From the IMG/VR virus record IMGVR_UViG_3300030012_004588, positions 1 to 30,469 of that record: a DNA stretch of 30,469 nucleotides; one strand, written 5' to 3'. Shown piece after piece: positions 22,126-30,334 of this stretch; the stretch's first letter is position 1, and the number at the start of each line of letters is the position of its first letter. Source of the DNA: a virus. The notes beneath the pieces are model-generated. The model did not search any database. It had not been told where the DNA came from and worked only from the letters and a program-made list of their open reading frames with translations. Both the position numbers and the translations under genes were made by a program.

Positions 22126-25100
22126 ATGTCGTTCGATATTTACGGACCTGCTTCATTTAAAGATATTACCGTAGGATACGTTGACCCAGATGAAGGATAT
22201 ATTACTGGGGTGTCAATTTGTGATGCAAATCGTTACTCTTCTTTAAATCCCGGCACGATTTTTATACTTGAGACAAGAGATGGAGTCAGATATCTTAATA
22301 TCAATGAAGTAAATGAATTAACTCCAGATGATATATTGCCTAAAGAAACCGCGGCAAGTCAGAGTTGTAAGGGTATAAGAGGATTACGTCCTGAAATAGA
22401 TAATGAACTTAAACCAACTAGAATTGAAATAATTGGTGGGTCTGGTACTGGAGCAATTGCAAACCCTATAATCGGTAATGATGGTTCTATATTACATGTT
22501 GATGGACTAGTGGGTGGATTTGGATATAAGTATCCACCACAAGTAAAAGTTATTGATGACTCATTACAAGGTTCAGGTGCTGTATTAAGGTCAGTTCTTG
22601 GAGAACTTCCAAAAACAGAAATTGTTTTTGATCAGGAGGATGACTTTGAGATATATGACTTGTCACGATGTGAAGTGGATCCTGCTGGTTACGGAGATCG
22701 AACAAATCCTGATGGAGCAGTGTTAGGACCTTGGGATCCAAATCTTTATGCTAATTTAAAAGATGACCCTATCAAACGGGAGATTATTAAATATCAGGAA
22801 TTTTTACAAAAAGAAAAAAAACCATGGTGGACGACAAGATTAGAAACACCACTCAAAGTAACGTTTGGAGATAGAACTAACAGAGTTGTTCATGCTGTCT
22901 CTCATCTAGCATGGAGTGACACAAATTTAGGAGATGGACCTCCTAGTGCTGAACAAATTAAATTGATGTACAATTACCGTTGGGGTAGGGTAGCATCAGA
23001 AAAAGAAATTAATGATTGGTTGAGCACACGTTTATCTGGAAAAGAAATATATCGAAGTATTTTAGAGCATAGTGCTAAGATCGCAGGATATATTCCAAAA
23101 GAAAAAGATTTTGGTGATAGTTTTATGAATCGTTATGCGATTTCACCTGTCCCACCTTCTAACGTTCCTGGTAGTGATTTTGCAGGGAGAGTATGTACTT
23201 TTGAATGGGAAGAAGATTTTCCCTTCTCGGGAGAATATGTGTTTCGTGGTATGGCAGATAATCAAGCCATATTGTATCTTGATAATGAACCATTAATTCA
23301 AACATCTAATTTTAAAGGTGGACCAACTGATACGTTAAAGAAAACAGTTGAGTCAGGAGTTCACAAAATCAAAATAGATTTGTTGAATCATGTTATCAAG
23401 GAAAAAATTAGAATTAAAAAAACACCACCACAACCTCAAAACAGAGCAGAGGAACTTCTAATATCATATCGTGGAATGTCAGAGGGATCTGGTATTGTAT
23501 TATTATCTCCAACAGAAGTTGGTATAGATGATGATATTAAACCATCGTTTGATAAAAATGTTTCATTTAAAATTTTATCATCAACTGTAAATGCAAGATT
23601 TTCAAGTGATGGCAAAAAAATTCTATACAATGGTAGTGGCAAAATCACTATTGAAATGAAATATGACGATAAACAATTTTTTGCTGGTTTAGCTGTCACC
23701 GATATCGAGGTTGGTGGAAAAGTATGGGCAAGAAAATTTTCATTAATTAGTGATGAAGATGATGTGGATCCGTTTGAAAAATTTTATGATAGACGAGGCA
23801 AAGTAGTACAGACAATAGATGTTGTTGGTGTAACTGCTACAGAACAATCTCCTACTCAACAACCCTCTCAACCATCGATAGGAAATGAAAAATTTGGAAA
23901 TGTTTTCAACACCATTGATTATATTAAAAAAGCAGACAGAAAATTATGGAGAACTAATGTTTTCAGTAAAGGTGGATTTTTAAATGAGTATGGTGTTTGT
24001 CCTTTTGACACTGTTAATGCCTTAGATGACAATCCATATGCAGGACATCATGACATCGTATGGAATGATGTTGAATTTCCTGTTACTGGAAATTATAATA
24101 TTGAAATTGATGTTGATGACGCATGTAATCTTTACTTTGATAATTTTATTGATGAGCAAAAATCAATACGTAAATTAGGTTTTGTTCCAAATACAAACAC
24201 AGCTACTGGTAAAAGCACAGAAACTTTATTCTTTAAGAAAGGGAAGTATAGAATTTTTGCTGACTTATATCAAAGACCAGGTGGAAGATTTTCTTTTGAT
24301 CCCACTAGTGGAACCAAGGGTGGTAAATTAATTCCAAGATTTAGAAGAGATGCAAATGGTCAAATTATTATGTTTGTTGATGGTTCCGGATCTGGAGAGA
24401 TTGATTTTTCATTAAAAGTCAACGATCAACCGGGAGGATCATCTGGACTTGCACTTGCATCTGTAAAAATTGGTAATCTTGAGTTAAAAAGAACCAGTGG
24501 TTATAGCACGTCAGGACAGAAAAGATTTCAAACAGGTGAGGATTATTCAAAACTAAAGAGAAGAGAAACAATCTCTGGTTCTGGTGTTTTTGAAGGAGGA
24601 ATATCATATCCAGTTCAAATTATTGGTGCATCTGCTAGGTCTGGTCAAACACTTAGGGATAATGTTATTAGATTTGACGATAATGTCGATAATGGATTTG
24701 ATACAAATGCTGAACTTTTTATTATAAGAGTTAGAAATGAGCAAGCAGCACCAGTAAAGGGTAATAATCCCATGGCACTTGCTGTAAATATTACAGTTAG
24801 TGATTTTGAAAGGGAGATTATATCTGCAAAATCTTGGAATATAAATCCAATGGGTGCTGCTTTCACTATTGATGCACCAGACCCACCAATTCCTCAAGAA
24901 CCTATTCCTGAAGGTGAAGGAAGATGTCCAAAGAATCCTATCTGGACCACAAGATTTCCAGGTGCATCTGAATCCTGGTATCCTGTGACACTTCTAAAAA
25001 AATTGACTCCGGAAGATCCAAATGATCGCAGTCCTGTGAAACAATGGAGTAGATTTATGAACAGGTTTGCTTTATCGCCACTTCCTCCTTTAGATACTCC

Positions 25101-27282
25101 AAATAGTGATGGTGGAGGAGGTGTTACATATAGAACTTCTTGGAATTTTGAAGCACCATACAGAGGATTTTACGCACTGAAAGGTGCTGTGGATAAAGGT
25201 GGTCGCATTTTAATTGATAATAAAGAGATAATGAGTGGTGGATTAGATAAGTCGCAAAATGGACTTGGAAATTTTTCAAATCCCTCACCTAAATTTAAAA
25301 AATTCTTTTTGCCTGAAGGTAATCATACTATTACTGTTGAAGTTCAAAATGATGATCAAACAAAATATAAAACGATTGTCAAAAAAATCTTTAGTACTCA
25401 AGATTTTCAATTTCCACTTAAGAAAAAAACTCTTGCAGATGCACCCGCAGGTGGTATTTTCTTAAAAGAGGGTGGTAGATATGTTTATCTTGCTGGTGGA
25501 AATGATATTATTGAAACAGATTTTGTTTTAGATTATATTGATAAACCAAATTTTGCTGGTCTTGCAATTGAAAATATTATTATTCAAACAGAGAAAGGTG
25601 ACTTATATTTTGATAGAGACAATAGTAAAAGAATAGGTTCTGTAAAACTTACTGGTACATTCAAGAGTGGTAATAGATATGCCGTTCAATTAAATGGTAG
25701 GGTAGCAGGATCTGCTGATCCCACCATTGTTGATACTGGTCCCCAACCAGAGGCAAGGCAACAAAGAATTAATCTTTTTGATGCTGAAGGATTGGATGTT
25801 AATGCTAGTTTCACAGCAATTGCATCAAGACAATTATCTCCTCCAAGAGAAATAACTGAGACCTCTGAAATTACAAATAAAGATGGTGTAGTGTATGATG
25901 GTCCACCTATTTTTCACTATAAGGATAAGAGGTGGAGCACTTTTATGAATAAGAATTCTATTTCTCCGTTTATACCCCCTCTTGACTCACCTAATTCTGC
26001 AATCGATGACACAAGAGAATATGTTTTTAATAATGTAAAATTTCCAGATAGTGGACAATACACTGTCAGACTTCAAGCTGATAATCTGGCAGAAGTATTC
26101 ATTAATGATGTGCCAGTTGCCAGTGCTGTTTATGATAGGGGAACTCCAATTCCATCTTATGTAAATCTAACTGCTGGAACTTATACTGTTCGTGTTGTTA
26201 TGCCAAGCACCCCTAATCTTACAGATATTTTTTATAGCAACCCTATTGGTTTTGCACTGAGAATTGACATTCCTGCTCAAGTTTCTCTTGGGTCACGTTC
26301 ATGGGTTAAAAACCCCATAGGAATTTCTGCTATCTTAGTTCCCCCTCCTTGTCCAAAAATTGTTGAAGGAAAAGGTGTGGTGACAGATATTATTATTGAT
26401 GATCCTGGAAATGGATTCCCTAACACTATTCCTACACCTCCCTCTGATGATACTCCTGTATATCCAGTAACATTAAAACTTAAAGCAATTGTTCCCACCT
26501 CGCCGGGTATTAATTATTCACCTGGTGATCCAGTTTTAGTTAATGGTGAACCACTTCTCATTGATAATGTTCCCGTCACTCCAAATTTAGGTTCTTTTGG
26601 TGAGGTAATTGATATTCCTATTCCAGATTCGCCGATTGTATCTGATGATCTAAATGATCCTGATGGTGATGTCGTTGTCGATGGTCCAACAGATCCTGGT
26701 GGTGATGTTGTTGTCGATGGTCCAACAGATCCTGGAAAAACTCCTGCAGATGATGCATTACGCAGACCAAAAGGAAGAGGTAAGAGATACACTGACCTTG
26801 CCAGTGGTCTAAGGGACATTAGTGGTGTAACGGATTTAAGAAAACTTGATACAATCATCGAGAGAACAGAACCCGCACCGAATATTAATGCACCGATTGG
26901 ATTTACTGAGTTCCCTGATATTTCAATACCATCTCTTACTGGTGTTGGATTTAGGGGAAGACCCGTATTTGAAACAATCAGAGTTCCTGATAATATTTTA
27001 CCTGACGAAAACATTATTCAGGTGACAGACTTGGTTGGTTTGAAGCAAACTGGTTATGTCAATGGCAAACCATATTATGGATCAACTTTCTTCAAAGATG
27101 GTGTTCGTTATGCGGGTATATATGAAACACTTGGTGTTTTGGTTCAAGTTTATAGCACTCTTGAAGAGAGTATTGAAGCAGAGGTATTGACAAGACCTTC
27201 TGCTATTCAGAGACAGGGCACTGATAGATCTAGTAATGATCCTAGACTTGACATTCCCAACACACCAGATAATCTTATCTAG
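22126..27282 (+). CDS. Giant modular structural protein with repeated PA14-like beta-sandwich modules
   Basis: A 1718-residue protein. At least four modules share a pattern of FMNRxAxSP...P, an aromatic strand, G-x-Y-x-x-x-x-x-x-D and a metal-site-like LYxDN: about residues 330-430 (GEYVFRGMADNQAILYLDNE), 605-715 (GNYNIEIDVDDACNLYFDNF), 970-1085 (GFYALKGAVDKGGRILIDNK) and 1265-1370 (GQYTVRLQADNLAEVFINDV). This resembles PA14-like carbohydrate-binding domains. Between them recur a second unit (FAGLAxxxIxxG/E...) and a third around SWxxNPxG. The N-terminus and the C-terminal 200 residues differ. Role inferred: adhesin or baseplate-anchored fibre contacting the cell surface. Confidence 0.75.
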   Translation: MSFDIYGPASFKDITVGYVDPDEGYITGVSICDANRYSSLNPGTIFILETRDGVRYLNINEVNELTPDDILPKETAASQSCKGIRGLRPEIDNELKPTRIEIIGGSGTGAIANPIIGNDGSILHVDGLVGGFGYKYPPQVKVIDDSLQGSGAVLRSVLGELPKTEIVFDQEDDFEIYDLSRCEVDPAGYGDRTNPDGAVLGPWDPNLYANLKDDPIKREIIKYQEFLQKEKKPWWTTRLETPLKVTFGDRTNRVVHAVSHLAWSDTNLGDGPPSAEQIKLMYNYRWGRVASEKEINDWLSTRLSGKEIYRSILEHSAKIAGYIPKEKDFGDSFMNRYAISPVPPSNVPGSDFAGRVCTFEWEEDFPFSGEYVFRGMADNQAILYLDNEPLIQTSNFKGGPTDTLKKTVESGVHKIKIDLLNHVIKEKIRIKKTPPQPQNRAEELLISYRGMSEGSGIVLLSPTEVGIDDDIKPSFDKNVSFKILSSTVNARFSSDGKKILYNGSGKITIEMKYDDKQFFAGLAVTDIEVGGKVWARKFSLISDEDDVDPFEKFYDRRGKVVQTIDVVGVTATEQSPTQQPSQPSIGNEKFGNVFNTIDYIKKADRKLWRTNVFSKGGFLNEYGVCPFDTVNALDDNPYAGHHDIVWNDVEFPVTGNYNIEIDVDDACNLYFDNFIDEQKSIRKLGFVPNTNTATGKSTETLFFKKGKYRIFADLYQRPGGRFSFDPTSGTKGGKLIPRFRRDANGQIIMFVDGSGSGEIDFSLKVNDQPGGSSGLALASVKIGNLELKRTSGYSTSGQKRFQTGEDYSKLKRRETISGSGVFEGGISYPVQIIGASARSGQTLRDNVIRFDDNVDNGFDTNAELFIIRVRNEQAAPVKGNNPMALAVNITVSDFEREIISAKSWNINPMGAAFTIDAPDPPIPQEPIPEGEGRCPKNPIWTTRFPGASESWYPVTLLKKLTPEDPNDRSPVKQWSRFMNRFALSPLPPLDTPNSDGGGGVTYRTSWNFEAPYRGFYALKGAVDKGGRILIDNKEIMSGGLDKSQNGLGNFSNPSPKFKKFFLPEGNHTITVEVQNDDQTKYKTIVKKIFSTQDFQFPLKKKTLADAPAGGIFLKEGGRYVYLAGGNDIIETDFVLDYIDKPNFAGLAIENIIIQTEKGDLYFDRDNSKRIGSVKLTGTFKSGNRYAVQLNGRVAGSADPTIVDTGPQPEARQQRINLFDAEGLDVNASFTAIASRQLSPPREITETSEITNKDGVVYDGPPIFHYKDKRWSTFMNKNSISPFIPPLDSPNSAIDDTREYVFNNVKFPDSGQYTVRLQADNLAEVFINDVPVASAVYDRGTPIPSYVNLTAGTYTVRVVMPSTPNLTDIFYSNPIGFALRIDIPAQVSLGSRSWVKNPIGISAILVPPPCPKIVEGKGVVTDIIIDDPGNGFPNTIPTPPSDDTPVYPVTLKLKAIVPTSPGINYSPGDPVLVNGEPLLIDNVPVTPNLGSFGEVIDIPIPDSPIVSDDLNDPDGDVVVDGPTDPGGDVVVDGPTDPGKTPADDALRRPKGRGKRYTDLASGLRDISGVTDLRKLDTIIERTEPAPNINAPIGFTEFPDISIPSLTGVGFRGRPVFETIRVPDNILPDENIIQVTDLVGLKQTGYVNGKPYYGSTFFKDGVRYAGIYETLGVLVQVYSTLEESIEAEVLTRPSAIQRQGTDRSSNDPRLDIPNTPDNLI
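26662..26733 (+). repeat. Two 36-bp tandem repeats near the C-terminus of the giant protein
   Basis: Two adjacent 36-base units (26662-26697, 26698-26733) encode DGDVVVDGPTDP and GGDVVVDGPTDP. They differ at only a few bases. The acidic Asp/Gly linker separates the PA14-like part from the C-terminal segment. Confidence 0.88.
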
Positions 27283-27307
27283 ATAGTATACACTTTTATT
27301 TTTTAAG

Positions 27308-27925
27308 ATGGCAACTGCCGGTAATACAAATAATGATAGGTCAAGTGGTGGTAATAACATTAAGGCAAATTATACTGCCATCCGATATGGTAATGACCAC
27401 GGATCTATTGCATTCGGCAAAGTTCATAAACGTGCTGATGTAACATCGGATATCCTTTTACAGGCATCCGATGGTAGACACTTTATCTCAATGGATAAAG
27501 ATGGTCAAAGAAAAGGATGGACCACTGCAATGTGCCCTGGAAATCTACAACTTGAGTGTGGAAGTGATAATGTAGAAGATCAAGATACTTGCATGATTAA
27601 TGCCAAGAATGGCAATATTGACATTATAGCAACTAATGGTAAAATTAGACTGCAAGCAACTGATATTGAGTTGATTGCAGTCGGTGCTAGTGGTGACAAA
27701 GGTAACATCAAAATGGTTGCCACTGAAACAATCAGTGGTGAAGCTAAAAAGATAATTCTTAGTTCTAAAATGAATACCAAGATTATGTCATCTGGTATTA
27801 CTGAAGTTATTGCTAATAGCACACTTAAAATTTACGGTTCTATTATCCGTGGAGTGACTGATGCAGTTGCACTTAAGGACTCAAAGGTTGGTGGAAAACG
27901 ATATCAACAGCAACAAAATAACTAA
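27308..27925 (+). CDS. Beta-helix-like spike protein (possible gp5 C-terminal equivalent)
   Basis: A 205-residue protein. After a disordered N-terminus (NTNNDRSSGGNNIKANYTAI) it has short alternating strands: SDILLQASDGRHFISMDKDG, MINAKNGNIDIIATNGKIRL, QATDIELIAVGASGDKGNIK, then SSKMNTKIMSSGITEVIANS. This is the pattern of VgrG/gp5-type triple-stranded beta-helices, where short strands of 6-8 residues repeat. I infer that it forms the membrane-piercing needle, supplied here as a separate gene from the OB-fold protein. It could alternatively be a fibre-tip protein. Confidence 0.65.
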   Translation: MATAGNTNNDRSSGGNNIKANYTAIRYGNDHGSIAFGKVHKRADVTSDILLQASDGRHFISMDKDGQRKGWTTAMCPGNLQLECGSDNVEDQDTCMINAKNGNIDIIATNGKIRLQATDIELIAVGASGDKGNIKMVATETISGEAKKIILSSKMNTKIMSSGITEVIANSTLKIYGSIIRGVTDAVALKDSKVGGKRYQQQQNN

Positions 27926-27937
27926 TAGGAGATATAA

Positions 27938-28720
27938 ATGTCATTTAATTTAGATGATGCCAATGTTGGCGGTCAAATAAAAGTTGGTACTGGCATTTAT
28001 CCTGCAATTGGTGAGGGTATTACAAGGGTAAATGGTTCAGCAGGTATTGAAGGACCTGTCGTCATGGGCAACCCCACAACATTTCCTTTTCCGTATGCAA
28101 CGGTCAATATAGCACCACTTACTAATAGTGATTCTATTCCCCCAACAATTCCAGGTTTTTCCTGTTATGGAGTAAACAATCCATTTTCATTAGCAGTTAG
28201 TGGTGCTGCAGCATTCATGAATGTTGTGCAGACTAATGATAATGTAATCGTTGGTGGTAATTTGCTTGCACAGGGACATGTAATTTCAAACTGTGGTGGT
28301 CACGTTCTTGCAGCAAAGAAGAACTTTGATATTCCACACCCAACTAAAGAAGGTTGGAGACTTAGGCACACTTGTCCCGAAGGTCCATCAAATGATGTTT
28401 ACTTTAGAGGAAAAGTACTTAACAAAACTGAGATTGAACTGCCAGCATATTGGAAAAAGTTAGTTGACTGGACTACGATCACAGTTAATCTGACACCGAT
28501 TGGTGCTCATCAAAACGTTATCGTCAAACGTATAGATGAAGACAAAGTTTACCTGCAATCGCATGGTAAAATGCCTATTAATTGTTTCTTTCACATCTAT
28601 GGCACCCGTGCTGATGGGGAGAGATTAATTCCTGAGTATGAGGGAGAGACGCCCGAAGATTACCCAGGTAATAATGACGAATATTCTGTATCTGGTTACC
28701 ATTACGATAGGAGAGATTGA
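27938..28720 (+). CDS. Fibre-like structural protein with HPTKEGWRLRH domain
   Basis: A 260-residue protein. The N-terminal half is Gly/Pro-rich and beta-like, with NVIVGGNLLAQGHVISNCGG typical of tail-fibre domains. The C-terminal domain reads KKNFDIPHPTKEGWRLRHTC, then GPSNDVYFRGKVLNKTEIEL, PAYWKKLVDWTTITVNLTPI, and ends EYEGETPEDYPGNNDEYSVS. The same domain occurs in the next gene. The start follows TAGGAGATATAA, a good ribosome binding site. It is probably a tail fibre or baseplate-associated structural protein; similar domains occur in other marine phages as I recall. Confidence 0.78.
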   Translation: MSFNLDDANVGGQIKVGTGIYPAIGEGITRVNGSAGIEGPVVMGNPTTFPFPYATVNIAPLTNSDSIPPTIPGFSCYGVNNPFSLAVSGAAAFMNVVQTNDNVIVGGNLLAQGHVISNCGGHVLAAKKNFDIPHPTKEGWRLRHTCPEGPSNDVYFRGKVLNKTEIELPAYWKKLVDWTTITVNLTPIGAHQNVIVKRIDEDKVYLQSHGKMPINCFFHIYGTRADGERLIPEYEGETPEDYPGNNDEYSVSGYHYDRRD

Positions 28721-28722
28721 TT

Positions 28723-29349
28723 ATGGCAGGAGAATTTATTCCAGGTTCTGGCGGTAAAGACTGCTCTGAAAAAGCAGGTGGATGGGGGATCAAATCCACT
28801 CAATATGATTACATCTGGAAAGGTGATATTGATGAAGATGATTATCCAGACGAGGCATGTGAACCAAGGTATCACGGTAATGCCCAGATTGATAATTTAC
28901 AAGTAAATAATGATGTAATTGCTGCCGGAGAAGTTTCTGCAGGTGGTATTACTCTTTCCTCTAGAAAAGATTTTGATATACCTCACCCAACTAAAGAGGG
29001 ATGGAGATTGCGACATGTATGTTTAGAAGGTCCTGAGGCGGGTGTTTATTTTCGTGGACGACTGACAAAATCCAATATTATTGACTTGCCTAATTATTGG
29101 AAAGGACTTATTGATCCTGAAACTATTACCGTTACTCTTACTCAAATCAAAACATCTCAAGACTTGATGATTGATAATATTGAATGGGGTTCTAGAATCA
29201 AAGTTAAATCTGGAAATGGAACTACCATTGATTGCTTCTATCTTGTTCAGGCAGAGAGAAAAGATGGAGAGAAACTCATTGTTGAATATGAGGGCATGTC
29301 GATTGAGGATTATCCCGGAGACAATCGTCAATACACTCACAACAAGTAG
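28723..29349 (+). CDS. Fibre-like structural protein, paralogue of the preceding gene
   Basis: A 208-residue protein starting MAGEFIPGSGGKDCSEKAGG. Its C-terminal domain matches the upstream neighbour: RKDFDIPHPTKEGWRLRHVC, GPEAGVYFRGRLTKSNIIDL, PNYWKGLIDPETITVTLTQI, and EGMSIEDYPGDNRQYTHNK at the end. The N-termini differ, so a shared C-terminal module was duplicated and joined to different heads. Start ATG 28723 is preferred to TTG 28717; TAGGAGAG precedes it. It closes the structural block; the next gene has its own promoter. Confidence 0.78.
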   Translation: MAGEFIPGSGGKDCSEKAGGWGIKSTQYDYIWKGDIDEDDYPDEACEPRYHGNAQIDNLQVNNDVIAAGEVSAGGITLSSRKDFDIPHPTKEGWRLRHVCLEGPEAGVYFRGRLTKSNIIDLPNYWKGLIDPETITVTLTQIKTSQDLMIDNIEWGSRIKVKSGNGTTIDCFYLVQAERKDGEKLIVEYEGMSIEDYPGDNRQYTHNK

Positions 29350-29350
29350 G

Positions 29351-29379
29351 TTGACACCTATTCCTATACACCTTATAAT
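29351..29379 (+). promoter_or_regulatory. Consensus sigma-70 promoter
   Basis: TTGACA (29351-29356), a 17-bp spacer and TATAAT (29374-29379) form a perfect consensus host promoter, one base after the stop of the fibre gene. The expected start site is about 29386, giving a leader of roughly 17 bases for the gene at 29403. It separates the early-type small genes from the late block. Confidence 0.9.
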
Positions 29380-29402
29380 AAGCAGGTAATTAAACGAACC
29401 GT

Positions 29403-29600
29403 ATGTCAAACGAACTTCTCACCCGTTGCGTCGTGGATCCCGTGTCCCGTAAGTTCTTTCTGTATTCAAGTGAGGGTCAAAAAAAAGTCGTGGACTGTGA
29501 AACCGTTGATCAGTTCATGAGTGTGCTTGAATTGTGTCGTGATTTATTGGGTGATGACGTGCTCAAGTATGCTGACCCCCTGATCAAAAACGAACTTTAA
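29403..29600 (+). CDS. Small conserved cyanophage protein
   Basis: A 65-residue protein: MSNELLTRCVVDPVSRKFFL, YSSEGQKKVVDCETVDQFMS and VLELCRDLLGDDVLKYADPL. It looks like a small alpha/beta domain with three cysteines (C9, C37, C50), and resembles a small protein I recall from other T4-like cyanophages. It has its own consensus promoter, so it is probably made early. Function is unknown. A 35-base element follows its stop immediately. Confidence 0.82.
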   Translation: MSNELLTRCVVDPVSRKFFLYSSEGQKKVVDCETVDQFMSVLELCRDLLGDDVLKYADPLIKNEL

Positions 29601-29635
29601 TTCCATTTTTGGTCGAAAAAAAATTCCGGTAAAAA
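29601..29635 (+). repeat. Post-stop intergenic element, copy B
   Basis: A 35-base element starts at the first base after the TAA stop: TTCCATTTTTGGTCG, A-run, TTCCGGT and AAAAA. It matches copy A (6939-6973) at the TTCCATTTT and GGTC positions, the A-run and the final A-tract, with changes in the middle. Its pairing potential is weaker than in copy A. Confidence 0.55.
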
Positions 29636-29704
29636 ATTGACCTGTAGGGTTTTCAAAAATGATCAATCACAAACCAACCCTTTACAAAGAAATTCTAGAG
29701 TGTT

Positions 29705-29884
29705 ATGAGTATGAGACCAGAAACCCGACAATCTATGGAAATGTTATTTTGTGCGAAATGGAATTTACCAAAAGCAGCAAAAAATGCTGGTCTGACCAAC
29801 AAGGAGATGAAAATAACGTTTAACGAATATTGTGCGTTTCACCCTCCTACATGGACACTTGAAAATGAAAGGTGGATGAACTGA
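29705..29884 (+). CDS. Small conserved protein, helix-turn-helix-like
   Basis: A 59-residue protein: MSMRPETRQSMEMLFCAKWN, LPKAAKNAGLTNKEMKITFN, EYCAFHPPTWTLENERWMN. The 'KWxLPxAAKxAGLTxxEMKxxFxEYxxxHPP' pattern is familiar from small T4-like cyanophage proteins, and the AAKNAGLTNKEMK part has the spacing of a helix-turn-helix. It may bind DNA; that is inference. The start is ATG 29705 or 29711; an in-frame TAG at 29696 excludes anything longer. The ribosome binding site is weak. It ends eight bases before the tRNA. Confidence 0.7.
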   Translation: MSMRPETRQSMEMLFCAKWNLPKAAKNAGLTNKEMKITFNEYCAFHPPTWTLENERWMN

Positions 29885-29891
29885 ATTATTT

Positions 29892-29975
29892 GCGAGTGTG
29901 GCGGAATCGGTAGACGCACCAGACTTAAAATCTGTTGACATTTGTGTCGTGGGGGTTCAAGTCCCCCCACTCGCA
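29892..29975 (+). tRNA. tRNA-Leu (anticodon UAA)
   Basis: An 84-base class II tRNA. Acceptor GCGAGTG (29892-29898) pairs with CACTCGC (29968-29974); discriminator A29975; no CCA encoded. D-arm GCGGAATCGGTAGACGC; anticodon loop CTTAAAA with UAA at 29926-29928; long variable arm GACA-TTTG-TGTC (29937-29948); T-arm GGGGG-TTCAAGT-CCCCC (29951-29967). The anticodon stem has a C-T mismatch at its outer pair. UUA is a frequent codon in AT-rich phages and rare in many marine Synechococcus, so it could help phage translation. Confidence 0.96.
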
Positions 29976-29997
29976 TACCCTAAATATGACTAGGGTA
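29976..29997 (+). other. Perfect 7-bp hairpin directly after tRNA-Leu
   Basis: TACCCTA (29976-29982) and TAGGGTA (29991-29997) pair perfectly around an eight-base loop containing an ATG (29986). No T-run follows, so it is not a normal terminator; it may guide tRNA 3' end processing or block translation from that ATG. Confidence 0.6.
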
Positions 29998-30009
29998 CGA
30001 TATAGACCC

Positions 30010-30282
30010 ATGAAATACCGCATAGAAACAAAATATGCTTGGTATAACAAGGGAAGCACACTTATTTTGATTTATTGTATTGAAAACGTTCCTTTCACTT
30101 TTGATGAACTTCCCGAATTAGCTAAGCAACATCCAGAAGTATTAGCACTTGCTGATAAGGAAAGACGTTGGGAACCAGAAGATTTGTATAGAGCATCTAT
30201 GTATCTTATGATGGAAGAGTGTCATCCGATGATGTATGAACTGGAGTTAGAAAATCCAGAACTTTTACCTATTGATGAGTAA
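30010..30282 (+). CDS. Conserved hypothetical protein
   Basis: A 90-residue acidic protein: MKYRIETKYAWYNKGSTLIL, IYCIENVPFTFDELPELAKQ, HPEVLALADKERRWEPEDLY and a methionine-rich MYLMMEECHPMMYELELENP end. It is probably an alpha/beta fold with an N-terminal beta-hairpin. The start ATG 30010 is favoured because the in-frame ATG at 29986 lies in the loop of the tRNA-flanking hairpin. No function is recognised. Confidence 0.75.
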   Translation: MKYRIETKYAWYNKGSTLILIYCIENVPFTFDELPELAKQHPEVLALADKERRWEPEDLYRASMYLMMEECHPMMYELELENPELLPIDE

Positions 30283-30334
30283 TACCAATTTAGTTCAATA
30301 AATGAACTTTAATAGTTGGATTATAAGGAGGATT

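Noticed and set aside
26514-27014. 166-codon minus-strand open frame
   Set aside because: Antisense of the Asp/Gly/Pro-rich end of the giant protein; low-complexity shadow.
29659-29823. 54-codon open frame (MINHKPTLYKEILEC...)
   Set aside because: Mostly overlaps the 59-residue gene at 29705 in another frame; the latter has a recognisable conserved pattern. The ATG does follow element copy B at a distance like that at gp59, so it is not fully excluded.
30292-30308. AGTTCA-ATAAA-TGAACT hairpin as terminator
   Set aside because: Only six AT-rich pairs and no real T-run; too weak to call.
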